Shown piece after piece: positions 53,193-64,000 of a stretch of DNA of 64,000 nucleotides; positions within the stretch are counted from its first letter, which is position 1; each line of letters begins with the position of its first letter. Made by a program: the position numbers and the translations under genes. This DNA is from Diaporthe sp. PMI_573 (lineage: Eukaryota > Ascomycota > Sordariomycetes > Diaporthales > Diaporthaceae). The notes below the pieces were generated by a model. That model was not told the DNA's origin. It saw nothing but the letters and a program-made list of their open reading frames with translations, and made no database searches. The stretch covers positions 186,001-250,000 of the forward strand of contig JAJTUP010000012.1 in NCBI GenBank assembly GCA_021399435.1, in the 5' to 3' direction.

Positions 53193-55042
53193 CAACCATG
53201 CGTGCAACGGCCGCCTATGCCGGTCCATCGCGATGCCGGTACTCATCCTACCCTCAGTTCCAATCGAATCGGACCACACCAAATCTGCCTCGAGGATACG
53301 CACATGGTTTCTAACGAGAAAGCCTAAGTCCCTTTTGCATGGCCGTGAGATTCTATTAGATTGTGGGTGACAGAGCGAACCCAAAGAACCCTATTGTGGA
53401 CGATATCACTCAGGATCTATGATGTCTAACAATGTTTCATATATGTACATGGCGATTATGGGACTTGCCTGAATAGTGGCAAGAGGTATAGCCCAGCAAG
53501 CCAAAAACACCAGAGGTTCCAGACTAACTTGTCCGAACGTTCATGATGGTACCATGTAGTCAACACGGATATAGAACTGCCGACTCCGAGTGACAGCCAC
53601 CGCGCAATAGGAGCCTGAACGTTGCATGACACAGAAAGTATCACCGACCAGCACTACAAGAACAGCCAGAGACTGCACCTGTGAATAGTCCAGTCTAGCA
53701 AGGCGTCAGCACCTGATAAGAAGGGAAAACCTGGCTTGCCTCAAAGTCCCTCATTAAGGGGACACCCACCCAAGCGAGCATTTTCACATCTGCCCTGTGG
53801 CCCCTCAGCCTCCTCAGCCTCCGCTGCCTTGGGCATATTGACCTCCAACACCACCACAGGAAAAACATGCTTGTATGGATGCGATGTCTGCTCAAGGCCT
53901 AGGATCATATTAAGGAACGCATGTTTTACATTTTAGGAGCATTGCCACCATCCAAATACTGCGTCAATAGAAACTGGCAGTGCGAGACAACCGGGTTTTA
54001 TCCGAAGCCAGGTACTCTAGTCCACCGTAGGAAATGAAAATTCCTGAAGAGACAAGCATCTTGAACACTGACTGATATATCTTTTCAAATGGTGAGATAT
54101 CACCAGGAGGCATAGTGCTATGCTGAGAGCCGATTGAAGTTGTCGACGTACCGATGCGACATACATGTTATTATTCGACTATGTATAAGAAGTATAGGCT
54201 CAAGGCTATGAAATCAAGTACTTCTCATTTAACTTATGCACCTGAAGCACCGCCGCACTTTAAATCATGCCATGGACCACGCTCCAAGCTCAGATACGTC
54301 CCAAAAATACCTCTCTTAATCGACACGTCCTTCTTTATCTCTGATCTATGAAACGTCATGGCCAGCTCCGGCAAGCGCTTATCAAGAATATGTCGAGTAA
54401 CGAACAGTCTTAGAGCTAGCATCGGCTAGCTAAGCTAACTATAGCACAGTCTGAGGCTCTTATCCTCGATCGGGTTTCACTTGCCCTGAAGAAATAGCTA
54501 TCCAGCGCGCCGGAGAGAACGCCAGGGCATCAAACGCTTGCCCTTGAGCTAAAGGCAGCCAAGGCAAAGTTGGGCAAGGAAGCTGGGCAGAACAACGCCA
54601 GCGGGGGTAAAAGAAGGCACAGGGGCGTGCGAAGTGATAGAGTGCGGGTATCGTGCGTTGCTGGAAGGAAGTGGAGCACCCGGACAGCAGTGTTTCCATG
54701 TGGGATTAAGCATGGCTGGAGAGGATTAATAATGAAATACATTGGGTATTTCACGGTTCTATAACCTTGGTCATAGCTGCTAAAGTAACGTGGCCAAGCT
54801 TTAAGATAAATAACGGAATACTACCTCTTAGGTGTTAATATGTATTTATTATTATCTTAAGTTTAAAGGGTTATAAAGACCATATAGTACGTACAACTGC
54901 CTAATTACTGCCTGGTAGTTGGAAAGGTACTGTGAGGCTCGCCAACTAGGTAGGCTGCTAGTGTGGCACGGCTGTCATGGCCAATCACAAAACCGGCAGC
55001 GCTGACCGCATCACAGGTATTACAAGGACCTAGGCGTGGCAG
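53193..55042. other. Intergenic, partly AT-rich, no gene seen
   Basis: 1.85 kb. From about 53900 to 54960 the DNA is markedly AT-richer (TTATTATTATCTTAAG-type stretches near 54840-54870) with TAG/TAA-dense frames. This resembles decayed or mutated repeat DNA, but no terminal repeats or transposase motif could be recognised. Confidence 0.4.
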
Positions 55043-55491
55043 ATGGCGCACTTGGAGATAGGTGTGCTCAACTTCATTGTCGGTCGCCTATTCTCGGCTC
55101 TCACATTGGCCAAGTCCACTCGCACCGGCGGCATCTCTCCTGTTGCTTTTCTGGCTGTGTTGGGCTCAGTCTCAACAGGCGTGTGGCTTTATACGTTACT
55201 GTCAGCTCCTTATCCCATCTCGCAAATGTTTGTCCCCGACAAAGGGGGGCACTCTGACTTCATTCTGCACACCCGGTGGGCTCTTCAGCTCGACGAGCTG
55301 TCCGGCTTCTCCAGCTCTTTTATTCACTGCTGGACCTTTGGGCCGCAGGAATCGAAGGGGAGAAGATAATTCTCCCGGTTGCCCTCTTTCCAATAGCGCT
55401 TGCCTGTCTGGGTCCTGGCTCTGCCTTCGCGCTAGGGTGGTACTGGAAAAAAAATCTGATACAGGGCGGCAAAGTGAAAGACTCGAAGTGA
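55043..55491 (+). pseudogene. Fragment of a multi-pass membrane protein gene, frameshifted
   Basis: Two overlapping frames look like one protein. The first (from ATG 55043) gives hydrophobic segments around VLNFIVGRLFSAL and VAFLAVLGSVSTGVWLYTLL, followed by a polar loop (FVPDKGGHSDF) and LQLDELSGFSSSF. The second frame, entered near 55320, continues with LLDLWAAGIEGEKI, the hydrophobic LPVALFPIALACLGPGSAFALGW and a polar YWKKN end, stopping at 55491. No GT-AG intron can join them, so a one- or two-base indel near 55320-55330 broke the frame. The N-terminal part of the original gene may be missing. The layout resembles the C-terminal part of fungal integral membrane proteins of unknown role (recollection, not searched). 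It sits beside AT-rich decayed DNA. Confidence 0.45.
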
Positions 55492-56148
55492 TGGAGTTTG
55501 GAACAACTCTGGTCTTATATAAGACGACCACCAACCAGGGGATGTCGATATTTCAACCCCAACTTGTCCAGGCTGATAAATAAACTGTTCAGCCGGCTCT
55601 GGAAGCGCCTTTTTGGCCTTCAATGCCCTCTTGGTCATTGGACCCCGACCTCGGCCATCATTGAAGTTGCGTGACTTGTGCTGAAGAGGATAGTTCCGTT
55701 TCACCAGCTGCTTAAGAATTTCACATCGCGGCGAAAGATAGTGGCTTGTACTTATCCTGTATTTTCTCTCCTTCATTAATCTCAGTCTACAGATGTTACT
55801 ATACGCCCTGGTCTATAACGTTGTTTGCACATGATACGTCACTCTCAAATCTTGACCTTGGGAGTCAACGCCTCGCTAAACGCACATAGCAATTCCGTAT
55901 TGATTATGGTATATGTGGTGTACGTGGACACCAGTGTAAACTATACCACCCATATCCAACGTGTTGAAACGTATGTGGTATAAATATCCTACCCGTGTTG
56001 GTAAATCGTCTGCGGGCCCCCCTTTTCTGTATATACACTAATACCCCCTCAAAAAGTTTTTCCTTGCCACAACGCCTGATGAGATGCAACCTCACTTTTT
56101 GCTTTCACGCATTCCGCACTGTAAGCAGCTGAAGATTTATCGGCCAGC
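55492..56148. other. Intergenic, no gene seen
   Basis: About 650 bp. It contains a palindrome-like pair around 55917-55985 (GGTATATGTGGTGTA versus TATACCACCCATAT, then GTATGTGGTATAAATAT) and the 3' flank of the aminotransferase. Confidence 0.4.
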
Positions 56149-57552
56149 CTATGAAGTGGCAAACTTCTCGATAAATGTAGCCAGCTTCTGGGCGCCCTCC
56201 AGAGGGATTGAGTTGTAGTTGCTGGCCCGGATGCCGCCCACTGACCTGTGACCCTTGAGACCTGTGAGGCCCAGGTCGGTGGACTGCTTCAGGAAGGCCT
56301 TTTCGGCCTCGTCGACGTTGCCGCCCTACAAATACCAAGTTAGAGTTGTGCCCTGCGAGATAATCATGGGGGACGTGTTGAGCCCACCTTGGTCACCCGG
56401 AAGCAAATGTTCATCCTTGAGCGGGCGCTCTTGTCAGGCACAATCTTGTATGTCTCAGGGTGGGCCTCAAGTGCCGCATAGATGAGCTCGGCCTTCTTGT
56501 TAGCAACAGCCTCTTGTCCATCGACCTTGTCAGGGAACGTGGCGAGCAGCTTCTTCAGTACTGAGCCGGCGACGTAGACGCTGCAGGGCTGTCAGTATGT
56601 GGTCCACTTCACAATGCGGTCAAAGTACATACTCAAATATGCTCAGCGTGTTGTACAAGCTGTTGTTCTTGGCGATGGTCTCGTAGGAAAGCACAATGGG
56701 CCCGATGGGCAGGCCAAGCTTCCGCAGCAGGGCCGGTGCTGGCTGTGAGATTGTGGGAGGCAGGAGGGACTTCTTGATGATGGCCACAGTCACACCAGTC
56801 GAGCCAAGGTTCTTCTGCGCGCCGAAGAAGATGACCGAGAAGTTCTTGGCGGGGAACCTCCTCGACAGGATGTTGGAGGACATGTCGGCCACGACGATGG
56901 GGCTGGTGCCGTCGGCCTTGGGGGCCAGGATCTCGGGGAAGTTGGGCATCTCGACGCCGTCAACGGTCTCGTTGTCGCAGTAGTACACCATGGCGGCGTC
57001 GGGCGACAGCTTCCAGGTGCTCTGGTCCGGGACCTTGCCGAACTTGCCGTCGTTGACCGTCCTGGCGTCGCAGACCAGGTTGACGTGCTCGGGCCCCAGC
57101 AGCCTCTGGGCCTCCTGGTAGGCCTTGAGCGACCAGCTGCCCGTGACGATGTAGTCCAGCTTCAGGCCCTGGACGGCCTTGGCCAGCTCCTTCTCCAGCA
57201 GCTCGGGCTCCGACTCGGCCTCGGACATGTGGTTCGACTTCAGCAGCTCGGCCTTCTTGCGGGAGACCCACGCGCCGACCATGTTGTAGACGGTGGCGGA
57301 AAACTCGCCGCTTCCGCCTCCCTGCATGAAGCAAATTTCGTAGTCATCGGCGGGCAGGTCGAGGTAGGTGGCCAGGTCGGCCTTGGCGTTGTTGATGATG
57401 TCGGTGGCCAGCGCGGAGCGGTGCGAGTGCTCTGCTATGCCCAGGCCGGTGCCATTGTAGTCGAGCAGGGCCTTTGAGGCTTGCTCGAGGACGTCTGTGG
57501 GGAGAAGCGCTGGGCCGGCGCCAAAGTAGGTGATCTCGTCGCGGGTGGGCAT
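56149..57552 (-). CDS. SER1: Phosphoserine aminotransferase
   Basis: Exons on the minus strand: 57552-56633, 56580-56388 and 56325-56149, giving 429 residues. It starts MPTRDEITYFGAGPALLPTDVL. Family features: NGTGLGIAEHSHRS, MQGGGSGEFSATVYN, VCDARTVNDG, ADMSSNILSR, and the PLP lysine in IFFGAQKNLGSTGV. The C-terminal arm RMNICFRVTK-GGNVDEAEKAFLKQ...GLKGHRSVGGIRASNYNS is rebuilt across introns 1 and 2 and is fully in frame. The enzyme makes 3-phosphoserine from 3-phosphohydroxypyruvate with glutamate, in cytosolic serine synthesis. The upstream open frame begins at a TTG; ATG 57552 is the first Met. It is tandem with and downstream of Cym1. Confidence 0.95.
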
Positions 57553-58592
57553 CTTGGAGGCGTAAGAAGAGATCAATTGGAACGGTCGAAGGATTTTACA
57601 GCCGCAGGACAGAGACGGGAACCTCGAGTGCGGCTTTGGTGGTATTTCTTTGACGGGTGTGTAGCAAAGGTTGAGTCATTCCTTTGGGAAAGCATTTACA
57701 CAGCTGCTGGAGGAAGGACATTGACGACCAGAGTCATCCCACCAAGACCCCCAATACCCCACCCCCACCTTACGTAGGTCCCTTCAGATGCTGTTACTGT
57801 GTATACATCCTAGTGGTCCGTCTCTCGGACGTCACCTATTATGCAGCAATTTACCAGGGGGAGCACATCTGTCGATGTTCTGCATATTTCCGATATTTCA
57901 AATACCACTTGCGTCCGGCTTCGGCCACCCAATTCACCCACCCACCCTTCTATTCGCCTGTGGCCTTCCCAATGGGCCGAGTAGGCCTGCTACATGTCAA
58001 GATCAATGCATTCACAAGGTATGCCCATCCCACTGGAGGCCCTTGTAATCACAGAAGTTTCCCCACCTCTCTCTTGATTCTACACAGTACATTAATTGTC
58101 TCTGCTCGGTACGGGGCTCAAGGGTGGTTGACAAATCCAGGTCCTGCATCTCACCGTCAGATCGGGAAGGTGTCAAACTGCACGCATGTACTCTGTTGAA
58201 TAGTCCGCGCATCCAGTAAGCTTAGGAAGACGGGTCTGATAAACGAGCGCACGAGGGACAGAACCAGCCGCATGACCGCGGTTCGTCACTCGTGGTGTGG
58301 TTTTGATCTCGCGTCTTGTTGTGGTCTCAGTGCCATGGTAAGAGAGGCAAAAAGACGTATCGTATCTGAACGCTGTGCTCCTTTCCTTGTCTTCAATGGT
58401 GCTCGATGGGCCGTCCCGTCCTGGCTGCGTTGACAGCAAGGGCTGGCCGGTGTTGAGAGAAGGGTATCATTTCTATATCTTTTGTCATATGTTGTATATG
58501 CATCTTGTACAGCTGGTCACCACCGCCTTCCTTGACGGCAGCCCAGAAGTCAACTGTGATGTACGTACAGCCGCCTGTTATCGTTACAGTAT
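57553..58592. other. Intergenic, no gene seen
   Basis: 1.04 kb between minus-strand genes. It holds the aminotransferase promoter and the 3' flank of Cym1. Short ORFs only. Confidence 0.4.
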
Positions 58593-61500
58593 TCACGAGG
58601 ATGTCTCTCCGCCGTTGACATTCATGTTCTCAACTTTCCACTCACCGTCGACCCAGGCTTGCTTCTCGCCCAAGAAGACTGCCCTCTCGGCCTGTTTGTC
58701 GAGTGCCTCGACGACGTATTTCTGCGCAACATCACGCACTTGCTCCTTGGTGACATCAAGCAGCTGCTCCCTCTTGCGCTGCTTCATCTCCTCGTCGACA
58801 CCATATAGGAAGCGACCCATGCCCTCCTCGTTCACGGACACCGGCGCGTCAACAGACTGGAAGACACTGATCTTGGCGTCCTCTAGATCGCGGTCGCTCC
58901 ACTTCTTGTCGACCGCCCAACGCCCGGCGTTACGCATGATGCCTAGCGTATTGACCGGATTTGGGTCGCGGTACGAGTAGAAACCGAATAGACCCTCCAT
59001 TGACCGGTGGTATGCACCACCGCCGTACGCACCTCCCTTCTCCCGGATCTCGTGGTGAAGGTGCTTGTGTGTGAGGAGTTGCGAAAGGATCTGCAGCGGC
59101 GCCCCATCGGCAGAGGTATAGGAGGCTGTAGGGACGGCCAAGGCACCGTAGTAGACCTGGTAGGGCAGCGGGTAGAAAGTCTTGATGTTGCGTTCGAATT
59201 TTCTTGGTGCTTGTGCGGGGAGGTTGGCTGGGCCAGAGAAGGATTTGAGGAAGTCCGAGAAGGCAACCGTGTTTGCCTTGACAGACTCGTTCCCACACGT
59301 GATCGCTGCACGGATGTTGCCGCCCGTCATGGCCAGCTGCTGAATATGCTTGAGCTTCCCAATGACATCCTCCAACTGATCAGACTCTGGCCTGCTCGCG
59401 AGCGAGGTCATCAACCTGACCTGCGACAGGCCACTGATCTGCTCAGAAAGATACGCGTGATTGGTCAACCCAGCCTCAGCGGCACGACGTGCGTATGAGT
59501 GACCAGACGATGCAATGTCGTTGACGACGCCGTCAGCCGATGCTTGGATGAGTTGCCGGATTTGCTGCACAGCTTCGGCACTGTCGAAATTGGTCTCGAC
59601 TACTAATTTGTGGAGTATATCGAACACGTGAGGCACGTTGCGGTCTAGCGCCATGCCTGTAAAGCCGAAGCCTTCGGTAGCTCGAGTGAAATCGGTCGCT
59701 GACGGGGCAGAATGGTAGCTGACAGAGACGCCGCCTGTCTTCAGCTTCATGAGATCCTCGAGCTGCTCCATGGACGTGTCTTTGGTTCCGAGACGCATGA
59801 TTGAGCCAGTGAACAATGGAAGCAGCAGCCTCAGCTCATCCGGGAGATTCTCCAGGGCCGTGACCAGACGGAAATATGTCAGTCCATTGGTCGGGGCCTC
59901 ATACCATTGAGTTTTGACACCATTGACGGTATCATCTCTCAAGATAGGACCGGTCTTCCGCCTCGGGATGTCTTGGACGTGGACACTAGGTAAGCAACTC
60001 AGGTCCTCAGTGTTAGTTTTGTTCTGCTCTTCGAGCAGTTGGATCTCCTTCTCTTCGAGCTGTGTCTGGGCGGCTTCCTTCCCGCCCGCCTGCTTCGTGA
60101 CAGCCTCGATCTTGGTGGCAAGCCTGTCAGCCTCCTCTTTGGCCAGATCTTGCCCGAAATTAGGCGAAGGCGTCATCGTAAACGTCAGGGTGTTATCATT
60201 CAAGAGGTACTTGTCCATCAAACCTTCCAGGTAGCTGCCCTTGGCCAGCTCCGCCTCGAATGCTGCTAGGGTATCGTTCCAAGCGAGAGAGTCGAACGGA
60301 TCGATGCCGTTGAACCAGCTCGGCTTCAACCTGTGCAACATTGACATGCCAAATTTGGCTGTCTTGTGCTTGAGTCCGAGTTCAAGTTGGTGTAGGTAGC
60401 CGTCGATTTTGGACCTCTCGAAGCCTTTGTCCCGAACATCGCGTAATGTCTTCTGCAGCGCTGTCTTGACCGCCGGGACATCTGTCTCTTGCACGCCGCT
60501 CAACCCGACTGAGAATATGCCGCGAGAGTTGGAGCTGTCGTAGCCGGTATTCGGTGACCAGTCGAGTCCCAGTCCGGACTCGATCATGGCCTTGTAAAGG
60601 GGTGACCCATATCCATCCATGAGCAAAGCAGAGAGAAGAGACAGTGAAAACGACTCCACGACATCGGTGGTTTCGCCTAGCACCCATGAGACCGAGGTCT
60701 TGAATTGCCTGTTCGCGTCCATCAAGGGGTCGACCGGGCCCTGGACCGTGATGTCCTGGGGCCCGTGGCTGAGGTCAATAGGGCGGTGGATCTTCAGATC
60801 TCCTTGTATCCTCTCAAAGGCACTGAGCTGAGCGTCAATCTCCTTCAGGTGGTCGGCCAACGGCATGTCGCCATAGGTGAATAATTTCGCGTTGCTTGGG
60901 TGATAATGTTCGTCGTGGAACTGCTTAAGTTGCTGATAGGTCAGGTCGGTTATCTTCTGCGGGTCACCGCCGGAGTTGTTGATGTCGGGAAAGATGTGAT
61001 CCTGGAACCTGATATAGTACAGGTAGCCAGCATCGGACATCTGTCCTTTCATCTCGTTATAGACGACGCCCTTGAAAACCAGCTTCCGATCCTCAGGTTT
61101 GGCTTCCTGGCCACTGGCGATGACCTGGGGGTTCTCTGGGCCTATCCTCCATCCCTCCTGCGTAAAGTCTGTCTGCTTGAGCAGTGGATGAAGGGTTGCG
61201 TCAAGATAGACACCCATCAGGTTCCGGAAGTCCTGGGCGTTGGTGGTGGCGAAGGGGTAGAAGGTATGGTCCGATGCAGTGAAGGCATTCATGAAGTTGG
61301 ACAGAGTGCGCGGCAACATCTTAAAGAAGGGATCTCGGATGGGATACCTGTGGCCTTGTCAGCTTCCGGCGCCGTACGCAGGTAGTTCAGGAGGTGCTTT
61401 CATGCTCACTTCTCACTGCCACACAGAGTAGTGTGCTCCAGGATATGCGGCACGCCGGTGTCATCTGGAGGGTTGGTCTTGAAGCCAATGGAGAAGACAT

Positions 61501-61714
61501 TGTTGCTGTCATCCCTGGCAATGTGAAGATGTTCGGCGCCAGTCTTGTCATGCTGCAGGTGCAAGGCCGTCAGCTCGAGCTCGGGCACGTGCTTGGAGCG
61601 AAGCAGGGTGAAGCCGTGAAGCTTTTCGCCTGCTCTGGGATAGTGTGAGAGCTCCGTCACGGCTCTCTTCGCCCCGTTGACAGCAGCATGGCGCAAGGCT
61701 CTTGTCCTCTGCAT
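58593..61714 (-). CDS. CYM1: Presequence protease Cym1/PreP, mitochondrial M16C metalloprotease
   Basis: Two exons, 61714-61410 and 61347-58593, give 1019 residues. The first ~25 residues ([19 protein letters not shown]) look like a mitochondrial presequence. The inverted zinc motif is HILEH (H90, E93, H94) in [32 protein letters not shown], followed by [13 protein letters not shown] and [10 protein letters not shown]. Later parts include [12 protein letters not shown], the linker coiled coil rich in Glu/Gln, [12 protein letters not shown], and the C-terminal [14 protein letters not shown] (substrate Arg/Tyr). The protease degrades cleaved targeting peptides in the matrix. The intron is GTGAGC...CACAG (62 bp), with split codon Lys. 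An in-frame stop lies just upstream of the TTG at 61744, which supports the ATG chosen. Confidence 0.95.
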
Positions 61715-62869
61715 CTCGCGGGGGACTCGTGTGAAATCTGCCAACTACTGGAGATGGAGCCGGCCAAAGTCGAGCTTGGTCCGCAGAAATGAGACGGTTC
61801 TGTTCCTCCCTTACGCGCGATGGAGGTTGAGAGCTGGAGGGTCCTCCCAAGAAACCGTTCGATAATATGTGAAGGAGTGGTGCTTGGAAATTTTGAGCCT
61901 TGCAGCCTGTAGCCCGAGCAGATACGTACCTACCGAGGTCTGCACAGGCATAGCTAAGTACCTGGTGACGTGTGACATCCTGGGCGAGGACCACTAACAG
62001 AACCGCAGCAAATTATAGCGGAGTTGTGTTCAAGAACCTTTTTGGGCAGTTGGTGGCAAGCATGCCGGTTCTCCGGCCAATTCGGGGACGGGTGCGCTAC
62101 GTTAACGTACGGTGCGGAAGCAGGCAACGGGCCCAACGGGCTCCGAAGCGGTGCTGTGCCAGGATGGTGCAATGTGCTCAGTCGAGCTTCAGAACCGTCC
62201 AGATAGCAAGCCCAGGTACTCTGCCCAAGTTTCCCTAGCCTGTATTGCAGTCGTTCGACTCGGTACTTTTAAATGAGTACTCAAGTATGTACCTGGTGAC
62301 TCATTTCATGTGCATGCAGCAGGGGAATAGTTAGTGATTATGTGAATGTAGGTGCAGGATGGTCACAAAAGCATCATGACCTGATGGACACCTGATGAAG
62401 CACCCTGTCTGCCTGTCTCGCTTCTCTATTGACGAGACGACTGACTTCTAAAGAAAGCAGAAGAGTCAAATAAATCTCAAACCGGACTGCCAGACAGGGA
62501 GGGGCACAGCAGCAATGTATCTGCTGTGGACTGGGGACTGCCCCTGCCAGCTCACCCCTGTTGACGTAGAGAATTCCATCATAGGTAGCGCAACGCACCA
62601 AGCACCCAGTCCGTGCCCCGTCGCTAGTCTCTGCGACCCCATCGCCGCTGACCAACCTCAACCTCAATTTACAAACGGAAAAAATCAACACACATGACAA
62701 CGACGAGAAGCACCACAATCAGACTGAACAGCACTGGGGAGCCACCCCGTCGGCCGACACCGCCTGCCAATGACACACTAACCATTCCACTGGAACAACA
62801 CAGCTCAGTCCCGACATTGCTGTAGCGCCAAAGGGCCCCCAGAACCTGGGTCCCTCTGACCTCTGCACA
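61715..62869. promoter_or_regulatory. Divergent upstream region, Cym1 and taxilin genes
   Basis: 1.16 kb between divergent starts. No gene is supported; a 148-codon minus ORF (61548-61994) overlaps the start of Cym1 in another frame. Confidence 0.45.
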
Positions 62870-64000
62870 ATGACATCCACTGCGCCCCTCGCACCTCGAG
62901 CGAATGTCCCGATCGGCCATGCACACGACGACGCGCCCGCTATTAACGGAAATCACGTCCACAATGATCCCCGACCACCGCCAGCACCCCCGGCTGCGGG
63001 CACGCCCAGCAAGAAAGACCGCAAGGCGAAGAAGGCCTTGGACTCGAACGAAGCCTCCAAACTCGTAGCACAGCGCATATCGCAACTCGAGCACGATGCT
63101 GCCGGCGAGAAGGACCAAGAGGCTGAGATCGGTGCGTGTTGTTTTCCCCATCTACGACGTCACGAGGGCTGCAAATGAGTGGATCCGAGGGGCAGCATGA
63201 GCCATTGCGGACAATGGTGGGGGAGGCAGTCCAGATGGTATTCGGTGTCAGCCAGGCCGCCCGGACTCGCCCCCTCGAGGCTGAAGCATTGTCATCCCGT
63301 CGGATAGAAGGAGTGTCCCTCAGCGCATGCGGAAGGAAACAGCTCAGTGGCCTCGAACCACTTGTGCTATACAGGGAGGATCTTGCTAATGTGCGGACAA
63401 TGCAGAGCGGGAGGTGCGCAAGGCGAATCGTGAGCTCCAGTCCCAGACCGCAAAGATGAGCGACATCCAGAAAATCGACCACCTTCAGAAACGGTGCTAC
63501 GATCTACTGTCCGAGATGAAGCGTCACGAGCGGGAGAGTATCAAGAACAAGAAGCGGGCGGACCAACTCCAAAAAGAGAAGGACCACGCCAGGAATGAGC
63601 TCACCAAGAACACCGGACTCCGAGAGAAGCTGGAAAAGCTCTGCCGAGAACTGCAAAAGGAGAACAACAAGCTCAAGGTATCTATCTGCTGCACGATGGC
63701 TCCTGCGCAAGGCTTGGTGAGGGAGAGGCTGATACCCCGGCTAGAATGAGAACAAGACGCTCTCCGACACCCAACGGCGTAACGAAACGGCCTGGGACGA
63801 CAAGTACAGCGCCCTGTTACAGACGCTGGACGACTACCAGGAGGAGAAGGACAACCCGCGGAAGCAAGTGGTGGATATGGACCTGGAAGAGCTGTGCGTG
63901 TGTCCCATCCCGGCGATTTTGGACCGTGTCTCATGTTTCGCAGGTTTAAGTCCCGGTTTAAGAGTCTCATCGACCAGTACGAGCTGCGGGAGCTGCATTT
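62870..64000 (+). CDS. Taxilin-family coiled-coil protein, 3' end outside window
   Basis: Four exons are seen: 62870-63131, 63406-63677, 63745-63893 and from 63944 past the window end. A Pro/Ala-rich N-terminus (about 50 residues) is followed by a basic patch (KKDRKAKK). A continuous coiled coil comes next, containing the taxilin signatures LEKLCRELQKENNKLK and LFKSRFKSLIDQYELRE. Taxilins bind syntaxins and take part in vesicle traffic; fungal members are less studied. All junctions are in phase: E split at the first (274-bp intron), none at the second, L split at the third. About 243 residues are visible; the family normally runs on for another ~150. The third donor is GTGCGT. Confidence 0.88.

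Noticed and set aside
55880..56000. Possible terminal inverted repeats of a small transposon
   Set aside because: Palindromic matches are short and imperfect, with no target-site duplication or transposase nearby.
1..64000. CRISPR arrays, rRNA genes, bacterial-type operons
   Set aside because: No regularly spaced identical repeats, no rRNA signature, and the gene structures are eukaryotic.

Overview
This window comes from the nuclear genome of a filamentous ascomycete (Pezizomycotina, most likely Sordariomycetes). The genes carry short GT-AG introns (mostly 50-220 bp) with CTRAC-type branch sites. Several genes are ones filamentous fungi have but budding yeast lacks, such as proton-pumping NAD(P) transhydrogenase and a queuine tRNA-ribosyltransferase subunit. 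A Tem1/Spg1 GTPase with a long disordered N-terminus and a cysteine-rich secreted protein also fit. I rebuilt exon structures by hand from splice signals and reading phase; no alignment was run.

Layout. 0-12 kb: the end of a coiled-coil protein, a thioesterase-like pseudoenzyme, a PLAC8-type protein with a tandem 17-residue repeat, Tem1/Spg1, a 3 kb empty stretch, glycine cleavage H protein and porphobilinogen deaminase. 12-30 kb is looser and more accessory: a small secreted cysteine-rich protein, an intron-bearing tRNA-His, a Baeyer-Villiger-type monooxygenase, the transhydrogenase, a BAHD-like acyltransferase, a tRNA-Glu-like locus and a cytochrome P450. 30-52 kb is gene-dense housekeeping: an LCCL membrane protein, QTRT2, AP-3 delta, EMC2, a coiled-coil/ubiquitin-like-domain protein, COQ10, a METTL2/Trm140-type tRNA methyltransferase, a nitronate monooxygenase with a peroxisomal tail, and ornithine decarboxylase. 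52-56 kb is nearly empty, partly AT-rich, and holds a broken membrane-protein gene. 56-64 kb: phosphoserine aminotransferase, presequence protease Cym1 and the start of a taxilin.

How the genes relate. Most are independent housekeeping genes. Five products are probably mitochondrial (H protein, transhydrogenase, COQ10, Cym1, and the ALA/porphyrin-linked deaminase by pathway only). Two protein genes and one tRNA touch tRNA modification: QTRT2, the methyltransferase, and tRNA-His(GTG), a queuosine substrate. The monooxygenase, acyltransferase and P450 between 15.9 and 30.1 kb could supply tailoring chemistry, but no backbone synthase is present and the transhydrogenase sits among them. No transposon ORF, CRISPR array or rRNA was seen.
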